64,000 bases of DNA, taken from positions 62,001-126,000 of the forward strand of contig NZ_JABFHG010000004.1 in NCBI RefSeq assembly GCF_013112485.1, in the 5' to 3' direction. The translations under genes and the position numbers were made by a program. How positions within the stretch are numbered: the first letter of the stretch is position 1; every line of letters begins with the position of its first letter. This document shows positions 26,808 to 35,478 of the stretch, piece by piece. The notes beneath the pieces were generated by a model. It was not told the origin of the DNA, ran no database searches, and saw only the letters and a list, made by a program, of their open reading frames with translations. This DNA comes from Roseicella sp. DB1501. GTDB taxonomy: Bacteria > Pseudomonadota > Alphaproteobacteria > Acetobacterales > Acetobacteraceae.

Positions 26808-27668
26808 TCAGCCCGCGCCGCTGCTGCCGAGCAGGGTGCGGCCCGCGCTCTCGATCATGGCGTAGCTGTCGGGCTGCGCCGCCACCCAACCGGTATAGCG
26901 GGGCGGCATCACCTTCGCCGCCTTCGCCTCGTCGATGGCCAGCGCCGCCTCGCGCAGCTTGGCCTTCAGCGCCGGGTCGAGGCCCGACCGCACTGCCAGC
27001 GCATCGTTGGGCAGCGGGTCGGACCGCCAGACGACGCGCAGCTGGTCGGGCCGCAGCCGCCCCGCCGCGACCATGGCCGCCAGGCCGCGGTCGTCATCCG
27101 TGGCGAGGTCGACCTTGCCATTCGCCGCCGCCAGGGTGTTGGCGGCATGGGTGTTGCCGTCCTGGTAGCGGAAGTAGGTGGCCGGATCGATGCCGTGCTG
27201 GCGGAACCAGTAATGCGGGATCAACCAGCCGCTGGTCGAGCCGGCATCGGCGAAGGCGATGGACAGGCCCTTCGCGTCCTCCGGGAAATGCCCGATCTTC
27301 AGCGCCTGCCGGGCGAGGATGACAGCCTGGTAGGTCGGCTTGCCCTGATAGGTCACCACCGCGAGCGCCTCGGCGCCGGCGCGTTCCTTGGCCAGCAGGT
27401 AGCTCCAGGGCCCCATCCAGGCGAGGTCGATCTGGTTGGTCGCCAGGGCAAGGGCGATACCGGCCCAGTCCGGGGTGACGCTGAACTCGAGCGGCCGGCC
27501 GACCGCCTCCGCCATATGGGCGAAGAACGGCCGCCAGAGGCGGTGCGTCTCCTCCACCGTGGGCAGGAGGGGACCGACGGCGCAGCGAAGCGGGAGCTCG
27601 ACGGCGCCGAGGCGGGAGGGAAGGGCGGCGAGGGCGAGCCCTGCCGCCGTCAGGAATCTGCGGTGCAT
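26808..27668 (-). CDS. Phosphate/phosphite/phosphonate-type ABC substrate-binding protein (PhnD family)
   Basis: This roughly 286-residue exported protein has a signal peptide starting MHRRFLTAAGLALAALP. PhnD-type signatures include the opening LRCAVGPLLPTVEE, the ALATNQIDLAWMGPWSYLLA loop, IAFADAGSTSGWLIPHYWF and the VWRSDPLPNDALAVR segment. The family binds phosphonates or phosphite, but related members bind other oxyanions. No phnC or phnE is nearby. An upstream Met at 27689 is in frame but less likely as the leader start. Confidence 0.86.
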   Translation of the reverse strand: MHRRFLTAAGLALAALPSRLGAVELPLRCAVGPLLPTVEETHRLWRPFFAHMAEAVGRPLEFSVTPDWAGIALALATNQIDLAWMGPWSYLLAKERAGAEALAVVTYQGKPTYQAVILARQALKIGHFPEDAKGLSIAFADAGSTSGWLIPHYWFRQHGIDPATYFRYQDGNTHAANTLAAANGKVDLATDDDRGLAAMVAAGRLRPDQLRVVWRSDPLPNDALAVRSGLDPALKAKLREAALAIDEAKAAKVMPPRYTGWVAAQPDSYAMIESAGRTLLGSSGAG

Positions 27669-27843
27669 GGGAGGTCTCCTGGCCTGCATGGCCGTTATGG
27701 CCCGGTGCCGCCGCGCGGCGGCGGAGGACTACACCGGATCGCCGCCTGGCGCGAAACCACGGGGACGCCATTCCGGCTGCGACAAGTCCGCCCCATATTC
27801 GCCGACGGCGCGCCCGGCTGTGCGGCCGGGCACGGGCAGGATA

Positions 27844-29817
27844 CTACCGCGCCGCCTGTGCCTCGGCGCCCTCGGCATTATGGTCGAATTCCGGCACCAG
27901 CCGGCCGAGCTGCGCCAGCGCCGCGCGCGGGTTGCCCGCCCGTGCCGCCGCCGCGATCTCGTCGATCGCACGGCCGACCAGCGCCGGGTCGGCGGTGCGC
28001 GGCGTCGCCACCAGCAACCCGCGGAACTGCGTCGGTCGCGGCGGCTCCTGGCCGTGGAACAGCTCCTCGTAGAGCTTCTCGCCGGGGCGCAGCCCGGTGA
28101 AGCGGATCTCGACATCCTCCTCGGGCCGCAGCCCGGCGAGGCGGATCATGCGCCGCGCCAGGTCGACGATCTTCACCGGCTTGCCCATGTCGAGGACGAA
28201 GATGCCGCCCTCGGCCAGCTCGCGCGGCTGGTCCTCGCGGTCCTCGGCGCCGATGACGCTCGCCTGCAAGACGAGTCCGACCGCCTCGCGCACCGTCATG
28301 AAGTAGCGGCGCATGTCGGGATGCGTCACGGTCAGCGGCCCACCGCGCTCGAGCTGGCGGCGGAACAGCGGCACCACCGAGCCGGTCGAGCCCAGCACGT
28401 TGCCGAAGCGCACGGTGACGCAGCGCATGCCGTGCCCGCTGGCGCGCACCGGGTCGCGGCTCGCGGCGCGGGCGGACATGTCGAGCGCCTGGCAGTACAT
28501 CTCGGCCAGCCGCTTGCTCGCGCCCATGACGCTGGTCGGGTTCACCGCCTTGTCGGTGGAGATGAAGACCATGGCCCGGCAGCCGACCGCGGCGGCGGCA
28601 TCGGCGACGATGCGGGTGCCGAGGGCGTTGGTCAGCAGCCCCTCCAGCGGGTTGTTCTCCACCATCGGCACGTGCTTCAGCGCCGCGGCGTGGAAGACCA
28701 GCTCCGGCCGGATGTCCTCGAGCAGCCGGCGCATGCGCGGCTCGTCGCGGATATCGGCGAGCACGGCGCGGCGCGGCACGTCGGGATGCCGCTCGCGCAG
28801 CTCCAGGTCGATCTCGTAGAGGGCGAATTCGCCATGGTCGAGCAGGGTGAGCTGCGACGGCCCAAAGCTCGCCACCTGCCGCGCCAGCTCGCCGCCGATG
28901 GTGCCGCCGGCGCCGGTGACCAGCACGCGCCGCCCCTGGATCAGCCGCGCCATGCCCTCGCGGTCGAGCGGCACCTGCGGCCGGTCGAGCAGGTCCTCGA
29001 TCGCCACCGGGTCGAGCTTCAGCCGCTGTCCGGCCTTCTCCTCCAGCCCGCCCGCCATGCGCCTGGCCGCCGGGTCGAGCGAGGTGACCGAGGGCGCCCG
29101 CCGCACCGGGATACCGTGCCGGTCGGCGACGTCGAGCAGCTGCTCCAGCGCCAGGCCCTGGACGTGGTGGGTGGTGAGGACGATGAGGGCGGGCAGCCGG
29201 CCCTCCTCCCGCATCATGTCCAGCACCCTGGCGATCTCCTCGGCGGTGCCGAGGATCGGGTGGCCCTGGATGCGCCGCCCCGCCTGGCGGGTGCGCATGG
29301 AGAGGATGCCGATGACCCGGAAGGCCGGCTGCCGCTCGGCGGCCAGCGCCCGGATGAAGATGTCCGCCCCGTCCCCGGCGCCGACCAGCAGCACCGGCTG
29401 CGGCGTGATCGTCTCATGCGCGCGCCGGCCATGATGCAGCCGCCCGGCGATGCGCGGGGCGCCGAGCAGGATGCCGAGGGTCAGGGCGTGGATGGCCGGG
29501 AAGGCCGGGTTGGGCGGCGCCCAGGCGCCGAACAGGCGCAGCCCGATCCAGAAGAGCAGCGCCGCGCCGATCGCCGCCCCGACGATGCCGAGCAGGTCGG
29601 GCAGCCCGGCATAGCGCCAGTATTGCTGCGGCAGCCGCACCGGCAGCCCGGCCGCCAGCAGCGCCAGGACGGCGCCGGGCAGGGCACCGAGCCACCAGCC
29701 CGCGGCAGGCCAGGTGCCGGGCGCATCGAGCAGCATCGCCGCCGGCAGGGCCAGGCAGGCGATGGCGGAATCGAGCGCGAGGTTGAGGAGGATGCGGTGC
29801 GGCGCGCGGCGGGCCAT
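27844..29817 (-). CDS. Membrane-anchored nucleotide-sugar 4,6-dehydratase/epimerase (WbpM/CapD-like)
   Basis: This is a 657-residue protein close in size to WbpM: about four N-terminal TM helices, a first Rossmann domain (VLLVGAGDGADIFIRAL) and a catalytic SDR domain with the NAD motif VTGAGGTIGGELARQV. TDKAVNPTSVMGASKR shows the Ser-Met-Lys triad characteristic of the membrane UDP-GlcNAc 4,6-dehydratase group. It likely makes a 4-keto-6-deoxy sugar for surface glycans. It is the last gene of the five-gene operon. In-frame ATGs inside a 12-bp tandem repeat upstream (for example at 29856) offer alternative starts. Confidence 0.9.
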   Translation of the reverse strand: MARRAPHRILLNLALDSAIACLALPAAMLLDAPGTWPAAGWWLGALPGAVLALLAAGLPVRLPQQYWRYAGLPDLLGIVGAAIGAALLFWIGLRLFGAWAPPNPAFPAIHALTLGILLGAPRIAGRLHHGRRAHETITPQPVLLVGAGDGADIFIRALAAERQPAFRVIGILSMRTRQAGRRIQGHPILGTAEEIARVLDMMREEGRLPALIVLTTHHVQGLALEQLLDVADRHGIPVRRAPSVTSLDPAARRMAGGLEEKAGQRLKLDPVAIEDLLDRPQVPLDREGMARLIQGRRVLVTGAGGTIGGELARQVASFGPSQLTLLDHGEFALYEIDLELRERHPDVPRRAVLADIRDEPRMRRLLEDIRPELVFHAAALKHVPMVENNPLEGLLTNALGTRIVADAAAAVGCRAMVFISTDKAVNPTSVMGASKRLAEMYCQALDMSARAASRDPVRASGHGMRCVTVRFGNVLGSTGSVVPLFRRQLERGGPLTVTHPDMRRYFMTVREAVGLVLQASVIGAEDREDQPRELAEGGIFVLDMGKPVKIVDLARRMIRLAGLRPEEDVEIRFTGLRPGEKLYEELFHGQEPPRPTQFRGLLVATPRTADPALVGRAIDEIAAAARAGNPRAALAQLGRLVPEFDHNAEGAEAQAAR

Positions 29818-29844
29818 CCGCCGGCTATAAGCCGGTCCGCCCCA

Positions 29845-29892
29845 GGGCGCCACCATGGGCGCCACCATGGGCGCCACTGCGGGCGCCACCAG
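29845..29892. repeat. Four 12-bp tandem repeats upstream of the dehydratase gene
   Basis: Units are GGGCGCCACCAT twice, then GGGCGCCACTGC and GGGCGCCACCAG. On the minus strand, units with CAT supply ATG codons in frame with the dehydratase, encoding Met-Val-Ala-Pro repeats. Copy-number change could shift the start site. Confidence 0.8.
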
Positions 29893-29903
29893 GGGAGGGC
29901 CGA

Positions 29904-31094
29904 TCAGGGCGCCGGCACTCCGCCGGGGGCGTGGACTGGCAAGGGGGCGAGCGCCCGGTAGAGCCCGACCAGCCGCGCCGCCTCGCCCGCCCAGCCGAAG
30001 CGGGTCGTCGCCGCCCGCTGCCCCGCCGCGCCGAGCGCGGCCCGGCGGTCCGGATCGCGCAGCGCTTCGATGGCTGCGGCGATGGCCTCCGGATCGGCGC
30101 TGTCGACCAGCATGCCGCAGCCGGTCGCGGCGACGATGCCGGCGACCTCGGTGGCGAAGGCCGGGGCGATCACCGGCAGCCAGGCCTGCATGGCGTCGAA
30201 CAGCTTGTGCGGCAGGGCGAGGCGGTGATTCTCCTCGCCCGGCTGGAACAGCACCAGGGCGATATCGCCCTCGGCCAGCCGCGCCATGGCCTCGGGATGC
30301 GGCAGCCAGGGCAGGCGCTCGATGCGGTCCGCGAGGCCGAGCGCCGCGGCGCGGGCGAGGAATTCCGTCTCCGAGCCATCGGTGAAGCGGCCGATCAGCC
30401 GCAGCCGGTCCTCCGGCGGGCCGAGCGCCATCGCCTCCAGCAGCGCCGGCCAGCCGCGGCTGCGGCCCATGGCGCCGGCATGCACCAGCGTCAGCGGGCC
30501 GGCGGCATGGCGCCGGGGCGCGGCGGCGCCGGGCATGGCGTAGTTGCGCACCGCGACCAGCCGCGGCGCGCCGGCGAAATCCTCCGCCAGCCCGTCCTTG
30601 GCCACCACCACCGCATCGGCGGCGCGCCCGGCGAGGCGGCAGGCGAGGCGCAGCGCCGCCCGCGCGAGCGGGCGCAGCGGCCGGGCCAAGCGGCTGTCGA
30701 GGCGGCTCGGATAATGCTCGTGCACGTCGAGCACCACCCGCGCGCCGCTGCGCCATCCGGCCCAGAGCGCGGCGAACCAGGCATCCGGCTCGCTGGCATG
30801 GATCACCGCGGCGCCGCTCGCCGCCGCCCGGCGGGCGAGGCCGGGCAGGGCGGCGAGCCGGCCGGCCCAGCCCGGGCGGCGGGCGAAACCCTCGATCGCC
30901 ACGCCCGCGACCGCCGCCGGCATAGCGTCGCGGGCCGGCGCGAGATGCCGCACCCGCCAGCCTGCCGCGGCCAGCGCCGCACCCTCCTTCCGCACGACGC
31001 GGATATCGTCCGGCGGATGCGCCGCCGAGAGCATCAGGACCAGCGGCGCCTCGGCCGGGGCCAGGCGCACCGGCGGCGGGGCGAGGGCGTTCAT
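29904..31094 (-). CDS. Glycosyltransferase family 4-like protein
   Basis: This is a 396-residue GT-B fold glycosyltransferase. The N-terminal domain has LMLSAAHPPDDIRVVRKEGAAL and the C-terminal domain has VHAGAMGRSRGWPALLEAM, FQPGEENHRLALPHKLFDAM and a final GCGMLVDSADPEAIAAAI, where the family nucleotide-sugar Glu would lie. It overlaps the epimerase stop by four bases. It should add one sugar of the exopolysaccharide repeat in the cytoplasm; the donor is unknown. Confidence 0.87.
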   Translation of the reverse strand: MNALAPPPVRLAPAEAPLVLMLSAAHPPDDIRVVRKEGAALAAAGWRVRHLAPARDAMPAAVAGVAIEGFARRPGWAGRLAALPGLARRAAASGAAVIHASEPDAWFAALWAGWRSGARVVLDVHEHYPSRLDSRLARPLRPLARAALRLACRLAGRAADAVVVAKDGLAEDFAGAPRLVAVRNYAMPGAAAPRRHAAGPLTLVHAGAMGRSRGWPALLEAMALGPPEDRLRLIGRFTDGSETEFLARAAALGLADRIERLPWLPHPEAMARLAEGDIALVLFQPGEENHRLALPHKLFDAMQAWLPVIAPAFATEVAGIVAATGCGMLVDSADPEAIAAAIEALRDPDRRAALGAAGQRAATTRFGWAGEAARLVGLYRALAPLPVHAPGGVPAP

Positions 31095-32239
31095 GCCGCC
31101 AGCACCTCGGCCAGATGCGCCGCCATGCGCGGCCCCGCGCCGCCGTCCCAGAGCGGGATCGGCCGGGCCCGCGGCCAGTCGCCGGCCAGCGCCGCCGCCA
31201 CCGCCGCGGGCAGCGCCTCGGGCGTCACCAGCCGGCTGCTGCCGGCCTTCAGCGTCACCGGCCGCTCGGTCGAGGGGCGCAGCGTCAGGCAGGGCAGGTC
31301 GAGCGCCGTCGCCTCTTCCTGCACCCCGCCGCTATCGGTCGCCACCAGCCGGGCGCCGGCGAGCAGGCCGAGGAAGGCGAGGTAGGATTGCGGCGGCAGG
31401 GCGTGCAGCCCGGGCGGCAGCGCCAGCCTGGCCGCCGCCATCCGGGCGGCGCTGCGGGGATGCACCGGCCAGACCAGCGGCAGATGCGCGGCGGCCGCGC
31501 CGAGCGCCCGCAGCAGCGCCGCGAGCCGCGCCGGATCGTCGACATTGCCGGCGCGGTGCAGGGTGACGAGGCCATAGCCGCCGGGCGCCAACCCCTTGGA
31601 CGCCAGCTCCTCGGGCAGCGGCCGCGCCCGCGCCGCGGCGAGGTTGCGCCGCAGCGTGTCGATCATGGCGTTGCCGACCGCCCGCACCGCCGCGGGCGCG
31701 GCCCCCTCGGCCAGCAGGCGGGCGGCACTGCCCTCGTCCGGCGCCCAGAGCAGCGTCGCCACCGCATCGATGGCGCGACGGTTGATCTCCTCGGGCATGT
31801 CCGCCTCGCCGCCGCGCAGCCCGGCCTCGAGATGCGCGACCGGCAGGCCGAGCTTGCGCGCGGCGAGCGCCGCGGCGAGCGAACCGTCGACATCCCCGGC
31901 CACGACGACGAGGGCCGGGCGCCGCCGCGCCCAGGCGGCGTGCAGCGCCATCATGGTGCGGCCGGTGGTCTCGGCATGGTTGCCGCCCGGCACGCCGAGC
32001 GCGATCTCCGGCGCCGGCAGGCCGAGCTCGGCCAGATGGTCGCCGAACATGGCCGGGTCCTGGTGCTGGCCGGTATGCAGCAGCACCGGGCGCAGCGGCA
32101 GGCGGGATGCGGGCAGGGCGTGCCAGAGCGCCGCCAGCTTCGGCAGGTTCGGCCGCGCCGCGGCGACCAGGTGCAGTTCGCCCAGGGGCGTCGGCAAGGG
32201 CGTTGGCTGGGGCGTTGGCTGGGGCGTTAGCAGGGTCAT
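31091..32239 (-). CDS. wecB: UDP-N-acetylglucosamine 2-epimerase (non-hydrolysing)
   Basis: This is a 382-residue WecB-type epimerase that interconverts UDP-GlcNAc and UDP-ManNAc. Motifs include VLLHTGQHQDPAMF, VVVAGDVDGSLAAA, AHLEAGLRGG-(x)-MPEEINRR, VTLHRAGNVDDP and the late ATDSGGVQEEATAL with the family Ser-Gly-Gly. The N-terminal 18 residues are a Pro-Thr repeat encoded by 12-bp tandem repeats that begin right after the ATG, so the true start could be internal. It lies 25 bases downstream of the first glycosyltransferase gene. Confidence 0.9.
   Translation of the reverse strand: MTLLTPQPTPQPTPLPTPLGELHLVAAARPNLPKLAALWHALPASRLPLRPVLLHTGQHQDPAMFGDHLAELGLPAPEIALGVPGGNHAETTGRTMMALHAAWARRRPALVVVAGDVDGSLAAALAARKLGLPVAHLEAGLRGGEADMPEEINRRAIDAVATLLWAPDEGSAARLLAEGAAPAAVRAVGNAMIDTLRRNLAAARARPLPEELASKGLAPGGYGLVTLHRAGNVDDPARLAALLRALGAAAAHLPLVWPVHPRSAARMAAARLALPPGLHALPPQSYLAFLGLLAGARLVATDSGGVQEEATALDLPCLTLRPSTERPVTLKAGSSRLVTPEALPAAVAAALAGDWPRARPIPLWDGGAGPRMAAHLAEVLAA
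32187..32234. repeat. Four 12-bp tandem repeats in the wecB start region
   Basis: Units are GGCGTCGGCAAG, GGCGTTGGCTGG twice, and GGCGTTAGCAGG. They lie directly after the wecB start codon (32237-32239) on the coding strand and encode Thr-Pro-Gln/Leu-Pro repeats. Unit number and length equal those of the repeat at 29845. Confidence 0.8.
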
Positions 32240-32264
32240 CGGCCGGACCGGCCGGTGCGGGCGG

Positions 32265-33503
32265 TCATGCCAGGGCCAGCCGCGGCCGGGCCGGCACCGC
32301 CGCCTCGGCGAGTTCGCAGAAGCGCGCCGCCAGCAGCCGCCTGTCCCAGCGGCGCTCGGCGAGCTGCCGGGCGGCATGGCCCATCGCCCGCCGCCGGGCC
32401 GGGTCCGCCGCCAGCGCGCCGAGCGCCCCGGCCAGGGCGGCGGGATCGTCCGGCGGCACGGCGATGCCGGCCGGCCCGTACCGGCCGCCGGCCAGCAGCC
32501 GCGCCGCCATGCCGCCGAGATTGGCCACCACCGGCAGGCCGGCGGCGAGGTAGTCCATCAGCTTGTTGGGCGCGGTGAGCTCGGCGAAGGCCGGCACCGG
32601 CGCCAGGCATTGCAGGCCGATATCGGCGCTGGCCAGCAGCGCCGCCAGCCGCCGCTTCGGCAGCGGCGCCAGGAAGCGGAGGTTGCGCAGGCCGAGTGCG
32701 GCCGCCCGCTCGCGCAGCCGCGGCGTCTCGGCGCCCTCGCCGACCAGCAGCAGGGTCAGCGGCGCCCCGATCGCCTGCAGCCGCGCCGCCGCCTCGAGGA
32801 GCAGGCCGAGGCCGTTCGCGGGACCCTGCGCCCCGGCATAGACGGCGAGCGCCGCATCGGCCGGCAGGCCGGGGGGCCGCCAGGGGGCGATGCGCGGGTC
32901 GAAGAGGTCGAGGTCGCAGCCATTCGGCAGCACAGCGATCGCGCGCGCGCCATGCGCCCGGGCGGTCTCGGCCATGCCGTCCGACAGGGCGATCACCGTG
33001 GCGGCGTTGCTGCAGGCGGCATCGGCCAGCCGGTCGAGCGCCCACCAGAGCGGCGGCGAGCCGATGCCCATGGCGCGCGGCAGCTCCGGCCAGGGATCGC
33101 GGATCTCGAAGAGGAAGGGGATGCCGCGCAGCCGCCAGGCGGCAAGCGCCGGCAGGGCGACGCTCGGCGGCGTCGAGCTGGCGATGACGAGGTCCCAGGT
33201 CTCTGCCATGGCGAGCCGGGTGGCGCGTGCCGCATAGCGCAGGAAGGCCCCGGCCCGGGCGCGCAGCGGCATCGCATTGCCGCAGGGGATGGCCCATTCG
33301 ACGACGCGGAAGCCGTCCACGGGCCCCTCGCGGCGGCCGTGGCGGAAGCCGCCGCCGAGGCCTGTCGCCGCCCCGGCATACTGGCCGCAGGCCATGGTCA
33401 CCGCATGCCCGCGCGCCGCCAGCGCCCGCGCCATGGCATGGCTGCGCGTACCGGTGGCGCCCTCGGGCGTCGAGAAATGCTGGTGCAGGTAGAGGATGCG
33501 CAT
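32265..33503 (-). CDS. Glycosyltransferase family 4 protein (WcaI-like)
   Basis: This is a 412-residue GT-B enzyme. It starts MRILYLHQHFSTPEGATGTRSH, a signature of the FucNAc/colanic-acid-type GT4 group. It has DLVIASSTPPSVALPA, an IRDPWPELP loop, and the C-terminal donor region LLLVGEGAETPRL...FAELTAPNKLMDYLAAGLPVV. Its ATG overlaps the aminotransferase stop (ATGA), so translation is coupled. It likely transfers an amino-deoxy sugar made by the flanking enzymes. Confidence 0.9.
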   Translation of the reverse strand: MRILYLHQHFSTPEGATGTRSHAMARALAARGHAVTMACGQYAGAATGLGGGFRHGRREGPVDGFRVVEWAIPCGNAMPLRARAGAFLRYAARATRLAMAETWDLVIASSTPPSVALPALAAWRLRGIPFLFEIRDPWPELPRAMGIGSPPLWWALDRLADAACSNAATVIALSDGMAETARAHGARAIAVLPNGCDLDLFDPRIAPWRPPGLPADAALAVYAGAQGPANGLGLLLEAAARLQAIGAPLTLLLVGEGAETPRLRERAAALGLRNLRFLAPLPKRRLAALLASADIGLQCLAPVPAFAELTAPNKLMDYLAAGLPVVANLGGMAARLLAGGRYGPAGIAVPPDDPAALAGALGALAADPARRRAMGHAARQLAERRWDRRLLAARFCELAEAAVPARPRLALA

Positions 33504-34735
33504 CAGCCGCCCGCTTCCTTGCGGATCGCCGCCGTGACGCGCGCCTGCTGCGCCGGCGTCAGGCCGCTGCCGGAGGGCAGGCAGAGCCCGGTCTCGAACA
33601 GCTGGGCGGCGATGGCGCCGCCGCTGCGCGGCGCGTCGCGGAAGGCCGGCTGCAGATGCAGCGGCTTCCAGACCGGCCGGCTCTCGATGTCCAGCGCCGC
33701 CAGACGCCGCCGCACCGCCTCGCGCTCCGGCGCGCCGGAGCGCGGCGTGAAGAGGGCGACGCTGAGCCAGCGGTTGGCGCGGCCCCAGCCTGGCTCGGGC
33801 ATGAAGCCGATGCCCGGCAGGTCGCCCAGCGCCTCGCGGTAGCGGGCGAAGATGGCCCGCCGCGCCGCGACCCGCTCGGCCAGCGCCGGCAGCTGCGCCA
33901 GCCCGACCGCGGCGAGCAGGGCCGAGAGCCCGTAGGTGAAGCCCGTGGTCTCGTGCTGGTAGTGCGGCGCCGGCTCCTTCGCCTGCGTCGCCAGCATGCG
34001 GGCGCGCTCGATCAGCCGCGCATCGTCCGAGGCCAGGGCGCCGCCGCCGCCGGTGGTGATGATCTTGTTGCCGTTGAAGCTGAAGGCGGCGAGGCGCGCG
34101 CCGCGGCCGGCATGGCGGCCGCGCTGCGTCGCGCCGAGCGCCGCGGCGCTGTCGCAGAGCACCGGCACGCCCCAGCGCTCGCAGAGCGCGGCGATGGTGT
34201 CGAGGTCGCAGCACTGGCCGAAGAGATCGACCGGCACGACGACGCGCGGCAGGCGGCCGCGGCGGGCGGCGCGGGCGAGCTCGCGCTCGAGCCGCGCGGG
34301 ATCGAGGGTCCAGCTCTCCTCGCTGACGTCGAGGAAGCGCGGCACCGCGCCCATCTGCACCGCCGGCGCGATGGTGGCGATGAAGGTGAGGGTGCTGGTC
34401 CAGACCTCGTCGCCCGGCGCGACGCCGAGCAGCCGGTAGCCAAGATGCAGCGCGGCGGTGCCGGTGGTGGTGGCGAGAACCTGCTCGAAGCCGGTGGCCT
34501 CGGCGATCGCTTCCTCGAAGGCCGTCGGCATCGGGCCGGCGGGGGCGATCCAGCCGCTATGGAGCGCGGCCTGCAGCGCCGTCGGCTCGGTGCCGGTGAG
34601 ATGCGGCGGGGAGAGCAGGATGCGCTCCTCGGCCGGGGCTGTTCCCGGGACATTCCCCGGCATCTCCGCACGTCCCGGCACTGGCCGGAAGGCGAGGACG
34701 GGGCCTAGTCGGGACGCGGTCTCGACGGGCGTCAT
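33503..34735 (-). CDS. DegT/DnrJ/EryC1 family sugar aminotransferase
   Basis: This is a roughly 410-residue PLP enzyme and the first gene of the exopolysaccharide operon. The PLP Lys lies in AFSFNGNKIITTGGGGAL, preceded by LCDSAAALGA; the pattern LSPPHLTGTEPTALQAALHSGWIAP resembles PglE/PerA-type 4-aminotransferases. It could aminate the 4-keto sugar produced by the WbpM-like dehydratase. The start MTPVETASRL at 34735 seems best, but an ATG at 34765 is also in frame. The upstream gap to secB (34766-34902) is markedly AT-rich and likely holds the operon promoter. Confidence 0.9.
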   Translation of the reverse strand: MTPVETASRLGPVLAFRPVPGRAEMPGNVPGTAPAEERILLSPPHLTGTEPTALQAALHSGWIAPAGPMPTAFEEAIAEATGFEQVLATTTGTAALHLGYRLLGVAPGDEVWTSTLTFIATIAPAVQMGAVPRFLDVSEESWTLDPARLERELARAARRGRLPRVVVPVDLFGQCCDLDTIAALCERWGVPVLCDSAAALGATQRGRHAGRGARLAAFSFNGNKIITTGGGGALASDDARLIERARMLATQAKEPAPHYQHETTGFTYGLSALLAAVGLAQLPALAERVAARRAIFARYREALGDLPGIGFMPEPGWGRANRWLSVALFTPRSGAPEREAVRRRLAALDIESRPVWKPLHLQPAFRDAPRSGGAIAAQLFETGLCLPSGSGLTPAQQARVTAAIRKEAGG

Positions 34736-34765
34736 GTGGAAATCCGGATTGTTCCGACATGACAA

Positions 34766-34902
34766 TCGAGTGAGCAGAGAGACTTCGCAACAAATTTTTA
34801 ATGCGATTTCCTAATGATTATCGCCGTCACCGCCACGGCGGTTCACCACCGGGCGGCTTGCCTTGCGAAGCCCGGCCGGGCGGGCACGTCGTGCCCCCGG
34901 CG
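34766..34902 (-). promoter_or_regulatory. AT-rich gap likely holding the exopolysaccharide operon promoter
   Basis: In a genome of about 70% GC, this stretch has long A/T tracts (AACAAATTTTTAATGCG and TCCTAATGATTATC). It lies directly upstream of the five-gene operon and downstream of secB on the same strand. I could not identify convincing -35/-10 boxes. Confidence 0.4.
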
Positions 34903-35376
34903 TCAGGCGGTGCCGACCGGTCCCTGCTGCTCGCCGCGGCGCGACTGCCAGAGCGCGACGAAATCGATCGGCGCCAGCATCACCGGCGGGAAGCCGCCGT
35001 CGCGCGTGACATCGGCCAGGATGTTGCGGGCGAAGGGGAAGAGCAGGCGCGGGCACTCGACGAGCAGCACCGGCTCGAGCACGTCCGGCTCGACGGTCAC
35101 GGTGAAGACGCCGCAATAGACCAGCTCGGCGATGAAGCAGGAGCGGCCCTCGGCCTGGGCGTCGGCGCGGATCTGCAGCGACACCTCGTAGACATTGCCC
35201 CCCTCCTGCACCGGGCGGGCCTGGACGTCGAGCTGCAGGTCGACGCGCGGCTGCTCGCGCAGGGTGGCGAAGATCTCGGGCGCGCCGGGCACCTCGAAGG
35301 ACAGGTCCTTCGTGTATTGCAGGTTCAGGACGAGCGGGCCCTGGGGCATCGGCGGGGCGGCGGGGGCGTCGGACAT
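34903..35376 (-). CDS. secB: Protein-export chaperone SecB
   Basis: SecB is the cytosolic tetrameric chaperone that hands unfolded preproteins to SecA. The 157 residues show the family pattern LNLQYTKDLSFEVPGAPEIF, an acidic/hydrophobic core ending FIAELVYCGVFTV, and CPRLLFPFARNILADVTRDGGFPPVML. I chose the ATG at 35376 (MSDAPAAPPMPQGP); upstream in-frame Met codons give an unlikely extension. A secB neighbour pair with a Tim44-type gene is common in alphaproteobacteria. Confidence 0.95.
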   Translation of the reverse strand: MSDAPAAPPMPQGPLVLNLQYTKDLSFEVPGAPEIFATLREQPRVDLQLDVQARPVQEGGNVYEVSLQIRADAQAEGRSCFIAELVYCGVFTVTVEPDVLEPVLLVECPRLLFPFARNILADVTRDGGFPPVMLAPIDFVALWQSRRGEQQGPVGTA

Positions 35377-35478
35377 GGCAGAATGCATCCCGGAGAATGG
35401 GCGCGCGGGGTAGCATGCCGGGCTGGCGCGGAACAGCGCCGCGCCGGGCCCGTCCGGCAAACCGTCACTGGTAAACTT

